From: CAVQJU01 sp963754955
Lineage (GTDB): Bacteria > Acidobacteriota > Vicinamibacteria > Vicinamibacterales > CAVVIG01
Reading direction: 5' to 3'
Length of the DNA: 64,000 nucleotides
Assembly (NCBI GenBank): GCA_963754955.1
Contig: CAVWHY010000009.1
Span: forward strand, 248,001 to 312,000
A program made the position numbers and the translations under genes. Under the pieces are notes generated by a model. That model searched no databases, was not told the DNA's origin, and was given only the letters and a program-made list of their open reading frames with translations. Position 1 is the first letter of the stretch; each line of letters begins with the position of its first letter. Below are positions 1 to 7,901 of the stretch, piece after piece.

Positions 1-627
1 CGCGTCCGCCCGGCCGACGGCCTTCACCGCGACGGCGCGCGCGGCGATGACGTATTGCTCGATGAAGGACGGCGACACCTGCAACGCCGCCGCGATGTTG
101 TCGAAGCCCTCGGCGATGTCGTCCGCCGGCAGCAGCTCCGTCGCGTCGATTTCGACCGCCAGGAGATCCCGGACCGCGTTCGCGTACTCCTTGCGATTCA
201 GCCGGTGCAGGACGACCTGGTCCGGCAGGTGCGGCTGGCCGGCGCGATCCAGCGACTCTTCGAGCCACGCGACCAGCGAGTCGATGGACGCGGCGTCGGG
301 CTGTCTCGCGCCCGGCGGCGGCATCACGCGGCCGCGCAGTTTCCGGACCGCCTTTTCGAACACGTCGGCATGCGGGCCGATGCTCTCAGGCGTCATCCCC
401 TCGAAGCTGACGCCGCCGGCTTTCGCGCGATCGTTGTGGCAGCCGGCGCAATACTGCTTGACCGTGGCCAGCTGCGCGTCGGGCGCGCGAGGCGCGGCCG
501 GCGCCTGGGACGTCGCCACCGCGCCGCTCAGCGCGAGCAGGACGCCGGCCAGCGAAATCACAACGATGGGGTGCGTTGAGAGGCTCTGCGTGCTCCGCGA
601 TCTCTGCGTTGATCGTTGTGAATCCAT
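1..627 (-). CDS. Planctomycete-type cytochrome c / DUF1587 protein, C-terminus outside window
   Basis: This is the N-terminal 209 codons of a larger exported cytochrome; the rest lies left of position 1. An ATG at 627 is followed by a polar stretch and a hydrophobic segment near residues 21-37, which suits export. The heme motif CAGCH (Cys60, Cys63, His64) begins a planctomycete-type cytochrome c domain. After it comes VLHRLNRKEYANAVRDLL, typical of the DUF1587 domain that precedes DUF1592 and DUF1585 in large PSD1-like proteins. The start lies 2 bases after the stop of the upstream MBL gene, so the two are probably one transcript. Such proteins are usually thought to be periplasmic redox proteins; the substrate is unknown. 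Confidence 0.85.
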   Translation of the reverse strand, partial: MDSQRSTQRSRSTQSLSTHPIVVISLAGVLLALSGAVATSQAPAAPRAPDAQLATVKQYCAGCHNDRAKAGGVSFEGMTPESIGPHADVFEKAVRKLRGRVMPPPGARQPDAASIDSLVAWLEESLDRAGQPHLPDQVVLHRLNRKEYANAVRDLLAVEIDATELLPADDIAEGFDNIAAALQVSPSFIEQYVIAARAVAVKAVGRADA

Positions 628-629
628 GA

Positions 630-1574
630 TCAGGCGTCCGGTGACAGGTAAGCCCACAGGCTCTCGAAGGCGCGGCGCACGAACTCGTCGGGGTTCCCCA
701 TCTTCTCGTCGAATTCCTTCGTCGGCCGCGCGGCCACCGCTTCGCCGGGGCCGCGGCCCTTGTTCAGCATCTGGCTCAGGCGATCGTAAATCGTGCCGTA
801 CATCTCGGTCTGCGCCTTGAGCTCCGCGAACCCGAGCACCGGCCCGCGGGCAGGCACGATGCGTGTGTCCTCGTTGGCCACCGTCTGCAGCCGCTGCAGG
901 CCGCCGACCATGCCGCCAATCCAGCCGCCCGTCGCCCAATCGACCACCGGCCAGCCCTGGTTCGAGATCACGTCGCCCGCCGCGAGCACGTTCTGTTTGG
1001 GGAAGTAGACGTACAGGTCGCCGTCGGTGTGCGCCGCATCCGGAATGTGCCCGTAGCGAACGCCCGAGTCGAGCGTGCCGGTCGTGTAGAACGTCTTGTT
1101 CGGCTGCGCGGTCTTCGGCAGCCGCTTGAAGCGCTGACCGTTCCAGGGCCAGGTGACGTCGGTCGTCAGCCAGAGCCGCGTGTTCTCGTGCGCGATGATG
1201 GTCTTGCCGGCCTTGCCCAGCGCGTCGTTGAGGCCGGTCTGCTCCGGGTGCCAGTGCGTATTGAACAGCGTCTGAACCGGACCGCCGCCAGGCAAGCCCG
1301 CGACCGCCTTCATGAGCGCGTCAGCGGCCTGGGCGGATCCGCCGTCGACGAGCAGCACGCCGCCCGCGCCGGTCTGAGCGACGACATTGGCTTCTCCGGG
1401 AAGCCTCACGACGAACAGATCGTCGGCGAGACGCAGGGTGGGGGACGTGTCCGCCGTCGCCTGCGCCGGTGTGGCGGCCAGGCATCGAAGCGGCGCGCCC
1501 AGAGCGATTCCGGCGGCGCCGCCGAGGGCCGCCTTCAGTATCTGCCGGCGTGAATGCGCATCGCGGGCAACCAC
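630..1574 (-). CDS. Exported MBL-fold hydrolase with altered metal motif
   Basis: This 314-residue protein starts at GTG 1574; no in-frame ATG fits better. Residues 9-14 (RRQILK) followed by a hydrophobic stretch look like a twin-arginine signal. The fold is recognisable from GVLLVDGG near 72-79, NTHWHPEQTG at 106-114 and LAAGDVIS later. The usual HxHxDH motif is HWHPEQ here (His107, His109, Glu111, Gln112). The two histidines are kept, but Asp is replaced by Glu and the last His by Gln, so metal binding may be changed. It is 2 bases upstream of the cytochrome gene and divergent from the serine hydrolase at 1716. The substrate cannot be predicted. Confidence 0.85.
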   Translation of the reverse strand: MVARDAHSRRQILKAALGGAAGIALGAPLRCLAATPAQATADTSPTLRLADDLFVVRLPGEANVVAQTGAGGVLLVDGGSAQAADALMKAVAGLPGGGPVQTLFNTHWHPEQTGLNDALGKAGKTIIAHENTRLWLTTDVTWPWNGQRFKRLPKTAQPNKTFYTTGTLDSGVRYGHIPDAAHTDGDLYVYFPKQNVLAAGDVISNQGWPVVDWATGGWIGGMVGGLQRLQTVANEDTRIVPARGPVLGFAELKAQTEMYGTIYDRLSQMLNKGRGPGEAVAARPTKEFDEKMGNPDEFVRRAFESLWAYLSPDA

Positions 1575-1715
1575 GGTTTTCCGCTCAAGTTTAGACGTTC
1601 CGGCATATCAGAATCACGTCAAAAAGACGTCGCAACGTTCCGGGACAGTCGAGTTGCCGCGCGGAATTGCCCGCGAAAACGGCGTCTTTCACGCTTCGGT
1701 GTAGGATCGGCGCGC

Positions 1716-2928
1716 ATGAAACGACTGCTGTGGCTTCTTCCGCTCCTTTTCGTCGCCGTCACCTCGGCAGCCCCGAACATCCCGTCGCAGGGAACGGCCG
1801 CGTTATCGTCGTTCCTGAAGGAGGCGACCGACCGCGGTGACGTGCCCGGCGTCGTCGTCGCCGTCGTGAACAAGGACGGCGTGGTCTACCACGAAGCCTA
1901 CGGCCGCAGCCGCACGCTCACAAGCACACCGATGACGAAGGACACGATCTTCAACATGGCGTCGATGACCAAACCGGTCACCTCGGTCGCCATCATGATG
2001 CTCGTCGAGGAAGGCAAACTGAAGCTGGACGACGACGTCGCGAAGTACCTGCCGAGGTACAAGAATCCCGTCGTCATCAGCGCGTTCCACGAGGCCGACG
2101 CCACCTACGAGACGCGTCCGGCAAAGCGGCCGATCACCATCCGCCATCTGCTGACGCACACCTCCGGCATCGGCTACGGGTTCGCGAGCCCGATGCTGAC
2201 GAAGATCATGGCGAAGACCGGCAAGACCGAGCTGGATCTTCCGCTGCTGTTCGACCCGGGCGAGAGCTGGGCCTACGGCGCCAGCACGCGCGTCCTCGGC
2301 AACGTCGTCGAGGTCATTTCGGGACAGAAGCTCGACGCGTTCCTCGAGTCGCACATCCTCGGACCGCTCGGCATGCACGACACGAGCTACCTGGTGCCGC
2401 CCGCGAAGTATCCGCGCGTCGTCGCGGTCAACGCACGCGGCACTGACGGAAAGTTCGTGGAGCGCCCGATGCCGGCCACGCTGCCCGCGCAGGTCGCCGG
2501 CGACGGCGGCCTGTACGGCACGGCCGGCGACTACGGGTTGTTCCTGCGCATGCTCCTCAACCGCGGCAAGCTCGGCGAGGCGCGCATCCTGAGCGAGACG
2601 TCAGTGAAGACGATGCTCGAGAGCCAGACGGGAAAGGTCGTCGTGCAGCCGCAGGAGTCGGCGAACCTGACACTCTCGAGGAACTTCCCGCTCGGGCGCC
2701 GGCAAGGACCACTGGGGACTCGGTTTTCAGCTGGCCGCGGAAGCCGCGCCGAACCGCCGCTCCCCTGGGAGCGGGACATGGGCCGGCATCTTCAACACGC
2801 ATTTCTTCGTCGATCCGAGCCGCGAGATCGGCGTCGTGGTGATGATGCAGACGCTGCCGTTTTATGACGAGGCGGCGATGAAGGTCTATGCGGGTGTCGA
2901 AGAAGCGGTCTACAAAAACCTGAAATAG
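1716..2928 (+). CDS. Secreted serine hydrolase (class C beta-lactamase family), one frameshift
   Basis: A periplasmic or outer-surface esterase/beta-lactamase-fold protein. The ATG at 1716 gives a clean Sec signal (MKRLLWLLPLLFVAVTSA). The nucleophile motif SMTK is present (Ser83, Lys86), and YGAS in WAYGASTRVLG fits the second active-site motif. Near 2691 the frame breaks: the reading frame ending at 2867 loses homology, whereas the +1 frame continues with GAGKDHWGLGFQ and ends at TAG 2928, as family members do. One extra base around CTCGGGCGCC explains this. Total length would be about 403 residues, normal for the family. Whether the indel is real or a sequence error cannot be decided here. 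Natural substrates of this family are mostly unknown. Confidence 0.85.
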
Positions 2929-2930
2929 TC

Positions 2931-3096
2931 GCAGTCCCTGGGCCTCGGTTCTTGGTCCGTTCCTGGTCCATGGTCCGTCCATGGTCCGTCGTCCGCGATT
3001 CCGAGCAGCTCGCTCAGGACAACGTGGACCACCGACCAAGGACGGACCAAGGAACCAGGGACCAGGCACCGAGGACCGGCTGCGACACCGAAAACG
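2931..3096. repeat. GGTCC/GGACC-rich imperfect palindrome, copy 1
   Basis: The left arm (about 2931-2997) carries several GGTCC and GTCCGT words, and the right arm (about 3021-3076) carries their complements, so the element can fold into a long imperfect hairpin. It fills the gap between two convergent genes. A second copy at 7732-7893 matches both arms and also the flank CGACACCGA. The element has no open reading frame of its own. A bidirectional terminator or REP-like role is an inference. Confidence 0.7.
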
Positions 3097-3103
3097 AACG
3101 GTG

Positions 3104-3967
3104 CTACGCGAGCGCTTTCGAGTACAGCGCGAGGAGACGCGTCCAGGCCTTCTCGGCCTGCGGCTCGTTGTAGACGCCCGAATCCGGCGGGCACCAGCCG
3201 TGCGCGGCGCCTGTGTAGACTTCGATTTCCGCCGGCAGGTTCGCCTTGGCGAACGTGTCCTTCAGCACGTTCTTCTCGTCGGGCGCGCGCATGTCGTCGT
3301 TTGCGGCCACCGCGATGAGGAACTGCGCCTTCGTCTTCGCCGCCTGCAGATGCGGGCTGTTCGGGTTCGGCGTGACGAGTCCGCCCCCGTGGAACGAGGC
3401 GACCGCGCCGACGCGATCGGGCATCGCGGCGGACGTGCGGAACGCCATCGGGCCGCCCATGCAGTAGCCCTGCGTGCCGATCTTGCGGTTCTTGGCGACC
3501 GCGGACTGCTGATCCAGCCACCCGATGAACGCTTTCGCGTCCGTCATGTGCGTCGTCTCGTTCAGCGCCTGCGCGAGGGGCAGCAGGGACGGGATGGGAG
3601 TCGCGGCGCCCTGTTCAGCGGTCGGCGCCTTCTTGACGCGATAGAACGGGTTGACGACCAGCACCGAGTAGCCGTTTTCGGCGAGGCGTTTCCCCATCGT
3701 GCGGAATGCCGGCCGCAGGCCGAAGATGTCCGGCCACACGAGCACGCCGGGAGCCGTGCCGGTCGCCGGGCGCACGAAGTAGCAGTCGGCGGTGCCGTCG
3801 GGCGTCATGATGGTCACGTCCGATTCCGTGACGCTCACCGCGTTCGCGACCTGCGGCAGCAGCATCGCCACGCCCGCGCCGAGCAGCACGCCGAACTGAC
3901 GACGCGTTACCAATCCGCGAGCGTCGAATTCCTTCAAGTCGTCGTCAAAATGGTCCTGGTCGCACAT
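3104..3967 (-). CDS. Exported dienelactone hydrolase family protein
   Basis: This 287-residue alpha/beta hydrolase resembles carboxymethylenebutenolidase, which opens lactone rings in aromatic catabolism. The catalytic triad is visible: Cys169 in GYCMGG, Asp224 or Asp225 in ANDD, and His256 in AAHGW. Unlike the classical cytoplasmic enzyme it has an N-terminal extension with TRRQFGVLLGAG (residues 21-32), a twin-arginine-like signal, so it is probably exported. It is convergent with the serine hydrolase, with the palindromic repeat between them. Export makes a general esterase or lactonase role as likely as true dienelactone hydrolysis. Confidence 0.9.
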   Translation of the reverse strand: MCDQDHFDDDLKEFDARGLVTRRQFGVLLGAGVAMLLPQVANAVSVTESDVTIMTPDGTADCYFVRPATGTAPGVLVWPDIFGLRPAFRTMGKRLAENGYSVLVVNPFYRVKKAPTAEQGAATPIPSLLPLAQALNETTHMTDAKAFIGWLDQQSAVAKNRKIGTQGYCMGGPMAFRTSAAMPDRVGAVASFHGGGLVTPNPNSPHLQAAKTKAQFLIAVAANDDMRAPDEKNVLKDTFAKANLPAEIEVYTGAAHGWCPPDSGVYNEPQAEKAWTRLLALYSKALA

Positions 3968-4057
3968 AGTCGCTCCTTGGCCTTCAGGCTCGATGCGGGC
4001 ACCGATTTACCGTGTCACTTTATACCGATTCGCTGTCCAGTGGTTGTACTTCGGCCG

Positions 4058-5167
4058 CTACGGCATCACGTATTTCGTGACGCCCCTGAGCTGTGCTTCA
4101 GCTGTGTAGATGTTGCCGGCGGCGTCGATGGCGATTCCTTCGCCCATGGCGCCGTCCGGCGAATTGGACGTCATGTGCGCCGGAATGAACATCGTCACCT
4201 TGCCGTCATTGACGCTGCCAATCCTGATCCCCCGCTGCCAGCCGGGGTGAACCCGTTCGGTCGACTCCGAGTCGGCCGTGTAGATCACGTCGTTCCTGTC
4301 GATCGCGAGCCCGCTGGTCCGGCCGAAGTCGTCGTACTCAGTGACGAACCGTCCTGCCTTCGTCAGGATCTGGATGCGGTGGTTGTGGCGGTCCGCGACA
4401 ATCAGCCGGCCCTTGGAATCAAACTCCAGCGCGTGCGGTGTCCGGAACTCACCCGGTCCCGTGCCACTCTTCCCGATGATCCTGAGGAACTTCCCGTTCT
4501 TGTCGAACACCGAGATGCGGCCGATGAGATTCGGATCCGCCACGTCGGTGTGGCTCTCCGCCACGTAGACGTCGCCGTTCTGCGGGTCAGTGACGACGTC
4601 CGTCGGATCGGTCAGGGCTTCAGGCGGATTGCCTCGCACACCTGGTTTACCGAGCGTCATGAGGACCCGGCCGTCGGGGCTGAACTTGACGACGACGCTT
4701 CCCTTCTTGTCTTCACCGGGAAACTTCGCGAGCTCGTCGGCGCTCGCGGCGCGGGCGTCGGTGACCCACACGTTGCCGTCGCGATCGATGTGGATGCCGT
4801 GCGGCCACACGAACATGCCCCCGCCAAAGCTCCTGATCTCTTTGCCCGATTCGTCGAAATGGTGAACCGGGTTCGCGTTCGTCCCGAGACAGCCCGGCGC
4901 CGTCCCCGGTGAACACCGATCGGTCGCCCACACGGACCTGCCGTCCCTGTCGACGGCGACGCCATTCGAGCCGCCCCACGGCCTGGCAGGGATCTGCAGT
5001 TGTGCCCAGTCGCGAACGACGCGATACGGGTTCGCGCCGCTGTTGACGGGCGGGACCTTGTCCGTCTGCGCGGTGCCTCCGCGCTGCTGCGTCAGGACGC
5101 GGGTTCCCAGCAGCACGATGCCAGCGGCAAGGATTAATGCGATCGACGGCGCTTTCATGGTCTTCAT
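4058..5167 (-). CDS. Secreted NHL-repeat beta-propeller protein
   Basis: A 369-residue exported propeller with a signal peptide over about residues 1-27 (IALILAAGIVLLGT). NHL-type blades recur as G.AVD.DG..W.TD, PHGIHIDRDGNVWVTD, PHALEFDSKGRLIVADR and GIAIDAAGNIYTAE, spread over the whole mature length. This is similar to SMP-30/gluconolactonase-like and peptidylglycine-lyase-like propellers, which act as binding platforms or lyases; no catalytic set can be assigned with confidence. Its ATG overlaps the stop of the VOC gene (ATGA at 5164-5167), so the two are translationally coupled. Confidence 0.85.
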   Translation of the reverse strand: MKTMKAPSIALILAAGIVLLGTRVLTQQRGGTAQTDKVPPVNSGANPYRVVRDWAQLQIPARPWGGSNGVAVDRDGRSVWATDRCSPGTAPGCLGTNANPVHHFDESGKEIRSFGGGMFVWPHGIHIDRDGNVWVTDARAASADELAKFPGEDKKGSVVVKFSPDGRVLMTLGKPGVRGNPPEALTDPTDVVTDPQNGDVYVAESHTDVADPNLIGRISVFDKNGKFLRIIGKSGTGPGEFRTPHALEFDSKGRLIVADRHNHRIQILTKAGRFVTEYDDFGRTSGLAIDRNDVIYTADSESTERVHPGWQRGIRIGSVNDGKVTMFIPAHMTSNSPDGAMGEGIAIDAAGNIYTAEAQLRGVTKYVMP

Positions 5168-5646
5168 TTCCAGCTCTGGATCGCTTTGTAATGCAGGGAC
5201 TCGGGGGTGAGCTCGGCAAGCTCGATGCGGCCCATGTAGGGGTCCGTGATGTTGGCCAGGATCGCTTTCGTATCGCTGACATTTGTGTCGGTCACGACGA
5301 CGCCGTTCTTTCTGAACCTCGCGACCGCCTCTTTCGCGTTCTCGACGTGGAGCCCGTAGTGCGTGAAACCGGCCGGCCGCTGAGCGTTTGCCGGGTTCAG
5401 CTCGAGGAATGTGTTCCTGCTGATCTGCATGTAGACCAGTCTGGGCTGCCCCTTCTCATCGTTGGCGCGAAACGCTTCGTGGTAGCCCATCTTCTGTGTG
5501 TAGTACGTAATCGCCTCGGCGATGTCCGGCACGTTGATGCCCACGTGATTCATCATGACGACGCCGCCGCTGGCGTTCTGAGCGATTCCAACCTGCACGG
5601 CCAGGCCCGTCAGCAGTCCCGCCGCATACAACATCGCTCCACGCAT
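5164..5646 (-). CDS. Exported VOC (glyoxalase/dioxygenase-fold) protein
   Basis: A 160-residue vicinal-oxygen-chelate protein. Residues 1-25 form a hydrophobic signal or anchor (LYAAGLLTGLAVQVGIAQ), unusual because most VOC enzymes are cytoplasmic. Probable metal ligands are His34 (MNHVGI), Glu82 (FLELN), His97 or His100 (THYGLH) and Glu142 (GRIEL), arranged as in glyoxalase-fold enzymes. It is first in a two-gene unit with the NHL propeller, overlapping it by 4 bases. The reaction is unknown; lyase, isomerase and dioxygenase members share this fold. Confidence 0.85.
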   Translation of the reverse strand: MRGAMLYAAGLLTGLAVQVGIAQNASGGVVMMNHVGINVPDIAEAITYYTQKMGYHEAFRANDEKGQPRLVYMQISRNTFLELNPANAQRPAGFTHYGLHVENAKEAVARFRKNGVVVTDTNVSDTKAILANITDPYMGRIELAELTPESLHYKAIQSWK

Positions 5647-5673
5647 ACAGTCCTCCTCGGAGTGGGTTGTCGT

Positions 5674-5722
5674 GCGGGGCTTCAGCCCCGCCGTGTCCGG
5701 CAGGCCTGAAGGCCTGCACTAC
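5674..5722. repeat. Perfect hairpin plus REP-like 23-bp element, copy 1
   Basis: Two hairpins lie next to each other. The first is GCGGGGCTTCAGCCCCGC (5674-5691) with a TTCA loop. The second (5700-5722) has GCAGGCCTGAAGGCCTGC followed by ACTAC, and is one of four copies in the window. The TAG stop of the CoA-transferase gene lies inside this copy. No T-run follows, so a classical terminator is not clear. Confidence 0.8.
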
Positions 5723-6897
5723 ATCCGATGTTTCAGAAGCGCATCGATCTCTCTGTCGGAGTACCCGGATTCGAGCAGTACGTCCCGCGTGTGCTCGCCG
5801 AGGAGCGGCGCGCTCCGCGTCGCGTCGGTCGGCGTCGCTGACATCTTCAGCGGCGAGCCGAGCGTCCGCAGCCGGCCGAGTGTCGGGTGATCCGTTTCGC
5901 CGACCATCCCGCGCGCGAGGATCTGGGGATCCCGCATCGCCGAGTCGTAATCGTTGATCGGCCCGCTGGGAATCTCGTTGGCGTCGAACAGATCCAGCCA
6001 GTGCCGGCGGGTGGCGCCGCGCGTCACGGCCTCAATCAGCTCGGCAAGCGTCGCGCGGGCGGCCACGCGTTTCGCCGCCGTCTCAAACTCGGGCCGTCGC
6101 GCCCACTCGGGGTGGCCGAGCACATCGCAAAGACGCTCGAAGAGGCGATCGGTCGCGGCGCCAAGCGTGATATAGCCGTCCGAGCACCGAATCGCCTGGT
6201 ACGGCGCCGTGAGGCGATGGGCGGACCCGGTCGGACGGGGGATCCCGCGCCCCGAGAGATATTCGGTGGCCTCCCAGACGGACAGCGCCATCCCCGCTTC
6301 GAGCAGGGACGTGTCGACGTGCTGCCCCTCGCCGGTCTTCGATCGGTGCACCAGCGCGGCGAGGATGCCCACGAGGGCGAACAGGCCCGCGCCAAGATCG
6401 GTGATCGGCACGCCGCATTTCACCGGCGGCGATCCTGGCTCGCCGGTAATCGACATGATGCCGGTCACGCCTTGCGCGACGAGATCGAACCCGCCTTTGT
6501 GCGCGTCGGGCCCGGTCTGTCCGTAGCCCGAGATCGACGCGTATATCAGCCCCGGGTTTCCGGCGCGCAGCGTCGCGTAGTCGAGTCCGAGCGTGGCCAT
6601 CACGCCCGGGCGGAAATTTTCGATGACGATGTCGGCGCGGAGGGCGAGGCGGCGGAAGACGTCCCGCGCGGCATCGTCCTTCAGGTTCAGCACGATGCTG
6701 CGCTTGCCGCGATTGACGGCGTTGAACTCGGCGCTGTCGGTAGCCGCACCGTCGTGACTCCAGCCGCGCGTCGGGTCGCCGGCCGGCGGCTCGATCTTGA
6801 TGACATCGGCGCCCAGGTCGGCGAGGTGCATGCCGCAGTACGGACCCGCCATCACCTGCGTCACGTCGAGCACCACGAGGCCGGCCAGCGCGTGCAT
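5719..6897 (-). CDS. CaiB/BaiF family CoA-transferase (class III)
   Basis: A 392-residue cytoplasmic class III CoA-transferase, which moves CoA between carboxylic acids through an aspartyl-CoA intermediate. The probable catalytic residue is Asp167 in PITDLGAG. The N-terminal CoA-binding pattern ADLGADVIKIEPP and the C-terminal APLLGEHTRDVL are typical. The ATG at 6897 is chosen because MHALAGLVVLDVTQVMAGP matches normal family starts; upstream residues in the same frame have no homology. Only 18 bases separate this start from the divergent crotonase gene. The acyl substrate is not predictable; the neighbouring crotonase suggests acyl-CoA degradation. Confidence 0.92.
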   Translation of the reverse strand: MHALAGLVVLDVTQVMAGPYCGMHLADLGADVIKIEPPAGDPTRGWSHDGAATDSAEFNAVNRGKRSIVLNLKDDAARDVFRRLALRADIVIENFRPGVMATLGLDYATLRAGNPGLIYASISGYGQTGPDAHKGGFDLVAQGVTGIMSITGEPGSPPVKCGVPITDLGAGLFALVGILAALVHRSKTGEGQHVDTSLLEAGMALSVWEATEYLSGRGIPRPTGSAHRLTAPYQAIRCSDGYITLGAATDRLFERLCDVLGHPEWARRPEFETAAKRVAARATLAELIEAVTRGATRRHWLDLFDANEIPSGPINDYDSAMRDPQILARGMVGETDHPTLGRLRTLGSPLKMSATPTDATRSAPLLGEHTRDVLLESGYSDREIDALLKHRM

Positions 6898-6915
6898 GGT
6901 AGATTGACCCGGATT

Positions 6916-7693
6916 ATGCCTGAAGTGCTGTTCTCCGTTGAGCCTCCTCTTGCGTTCCTGACGTTCAACCGGCCGGCCGCGCGCAACGCGTTGACGTGGG
7001 CCATGTACGACGGCCTCATCGAGGCCTGCGACACGGTCGATGCGCGGCCCGATCTGCGCGTGCTGATCGTCCGCGGTGCCGGCCAGTCCTTCGCGGCCGG
7101 GACGGATATCTCGCAGTTCACGACGTTGCAGTCTCCGGAAGACGGCATCGCATACGAACGCCGTCTGGACGGCGTCATAGACCGGCTCGACAACGTGGTC
7201 AAGACAACGCTCGCGCAGGTGGAGGGCGTCGCCGCAGGAGGCGGGTGCGCGATCGCATTGACATGCGACCTTCGCGTCTGCTCGCCCGGCGCACGGTTCG
7301 GCGTGCCGGTCGCGCGGACGCTCGGGAACTGCCTGTCTGCCGCCAACACGTCCCGGATGATCGACGTGCTCGGGCTGGCGAGATTCAAGGACATGATGCT
7401 CACCGCGAGGCTGATGACGGTCGAGGAACTCGGATCGGCCGGGCTCGTGACGCAGATCGCCGATTCCGACCGCATCGACGCCGCCACCCGGGAACTTGCG
7501 CTGACGGTCGCCGCCCACGCCCCGCTGACGATCGAAGCAACAAAGGAGATGATCAGGCGCGTCCAGGCGCATCGCCGTCTCGCCCAGGCGCGCGGGGACG
7601 ACCTCGTCGGCCGCTGTTACGGCAGCGCGGGATTTCCGCGAAGGTGTCGGCGCCTTCCTGTCGAAGCGTTCGCCTCGATGGACCGGCGCCTGA
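6916..7693 (+). CDS. Crotonase-fold (enoyl-CoA hydratase family) protein, one frameshift
   Basis: A crotonase-superfamily protein of about 258 residues. The oxyanion-hole regions are present (GAGQSFAAGTDIS near 54-66; GVAAGGGCAIAL near 104-115). Both glutamates of the hydratase reaction are missing: Ala112 stands where GGGCE is usual, and Val132 where FGxPE is usual. It may catalyse a different crotonase reaction such as isomerisation or C-C bond chemistry. Near 7631 one extra G in GCGGGA shifts the frame; the corrected frame gives DFREGVGAFLSKRSPRWTGA and stops at 7693, the standard family C-terminus. It starts 18 bases from the divergent CoA-transferase. Confidence 0.88.
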
Positions 7694-7731
7694 AGCTGGC
7701 GCGCCTGGAGCAGATTCAGATCGACGCCTCG

Positions 7732-7893
7732 AGTCCCAAGTCCTTAGGCCTTGGTTCTCAGTCCGTCCCGGGTCCCCGGTCCACACGTCGTCTGCGTACT
7801 GTGCACCAGCTCAAGAACAACGCGGACCACGGACGCAGGACGGACCACGAACCAAGGCCCAGGAACCAAGGACTGGCTCCGACACCGATACGA
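7732..7893. repeat. GGTCC/GGACC-rich imperfect palindrome, copy 2
   Basis: The left arm matches copy 1 at 2931-3096 through GGCCTTGGTTCTCAGTCCGT and GGTCC words. The right arm matches through GCTCAAGAACAACGCGGACC, GGACGGACCA and GGCTCCGACACCGA. Like copy 1 it lies between two convergent genes, here the crotonase and the amidohydrolase, and fills nearly the whole 208-base gap. Mobility, termination or mRNA-end protection are all possible roles. Confidence 0.7.
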
Positions 7894-7901
7894 GCACTGA
7901 C

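Noticed and set aside
2981..4912. Plus-strand open frame of 643 codons opposite the dienelactone hydrolase and NHL genes
   Set aside because: High-GC antisense shadow with an Arg-rich composition and no recognisable motif.
5674..5691. Rho-independent terminator at the GCGGGGCTTCAGCCCCGC hairpin
   Set aside because: The stem is good but no T-run follows on either strand.
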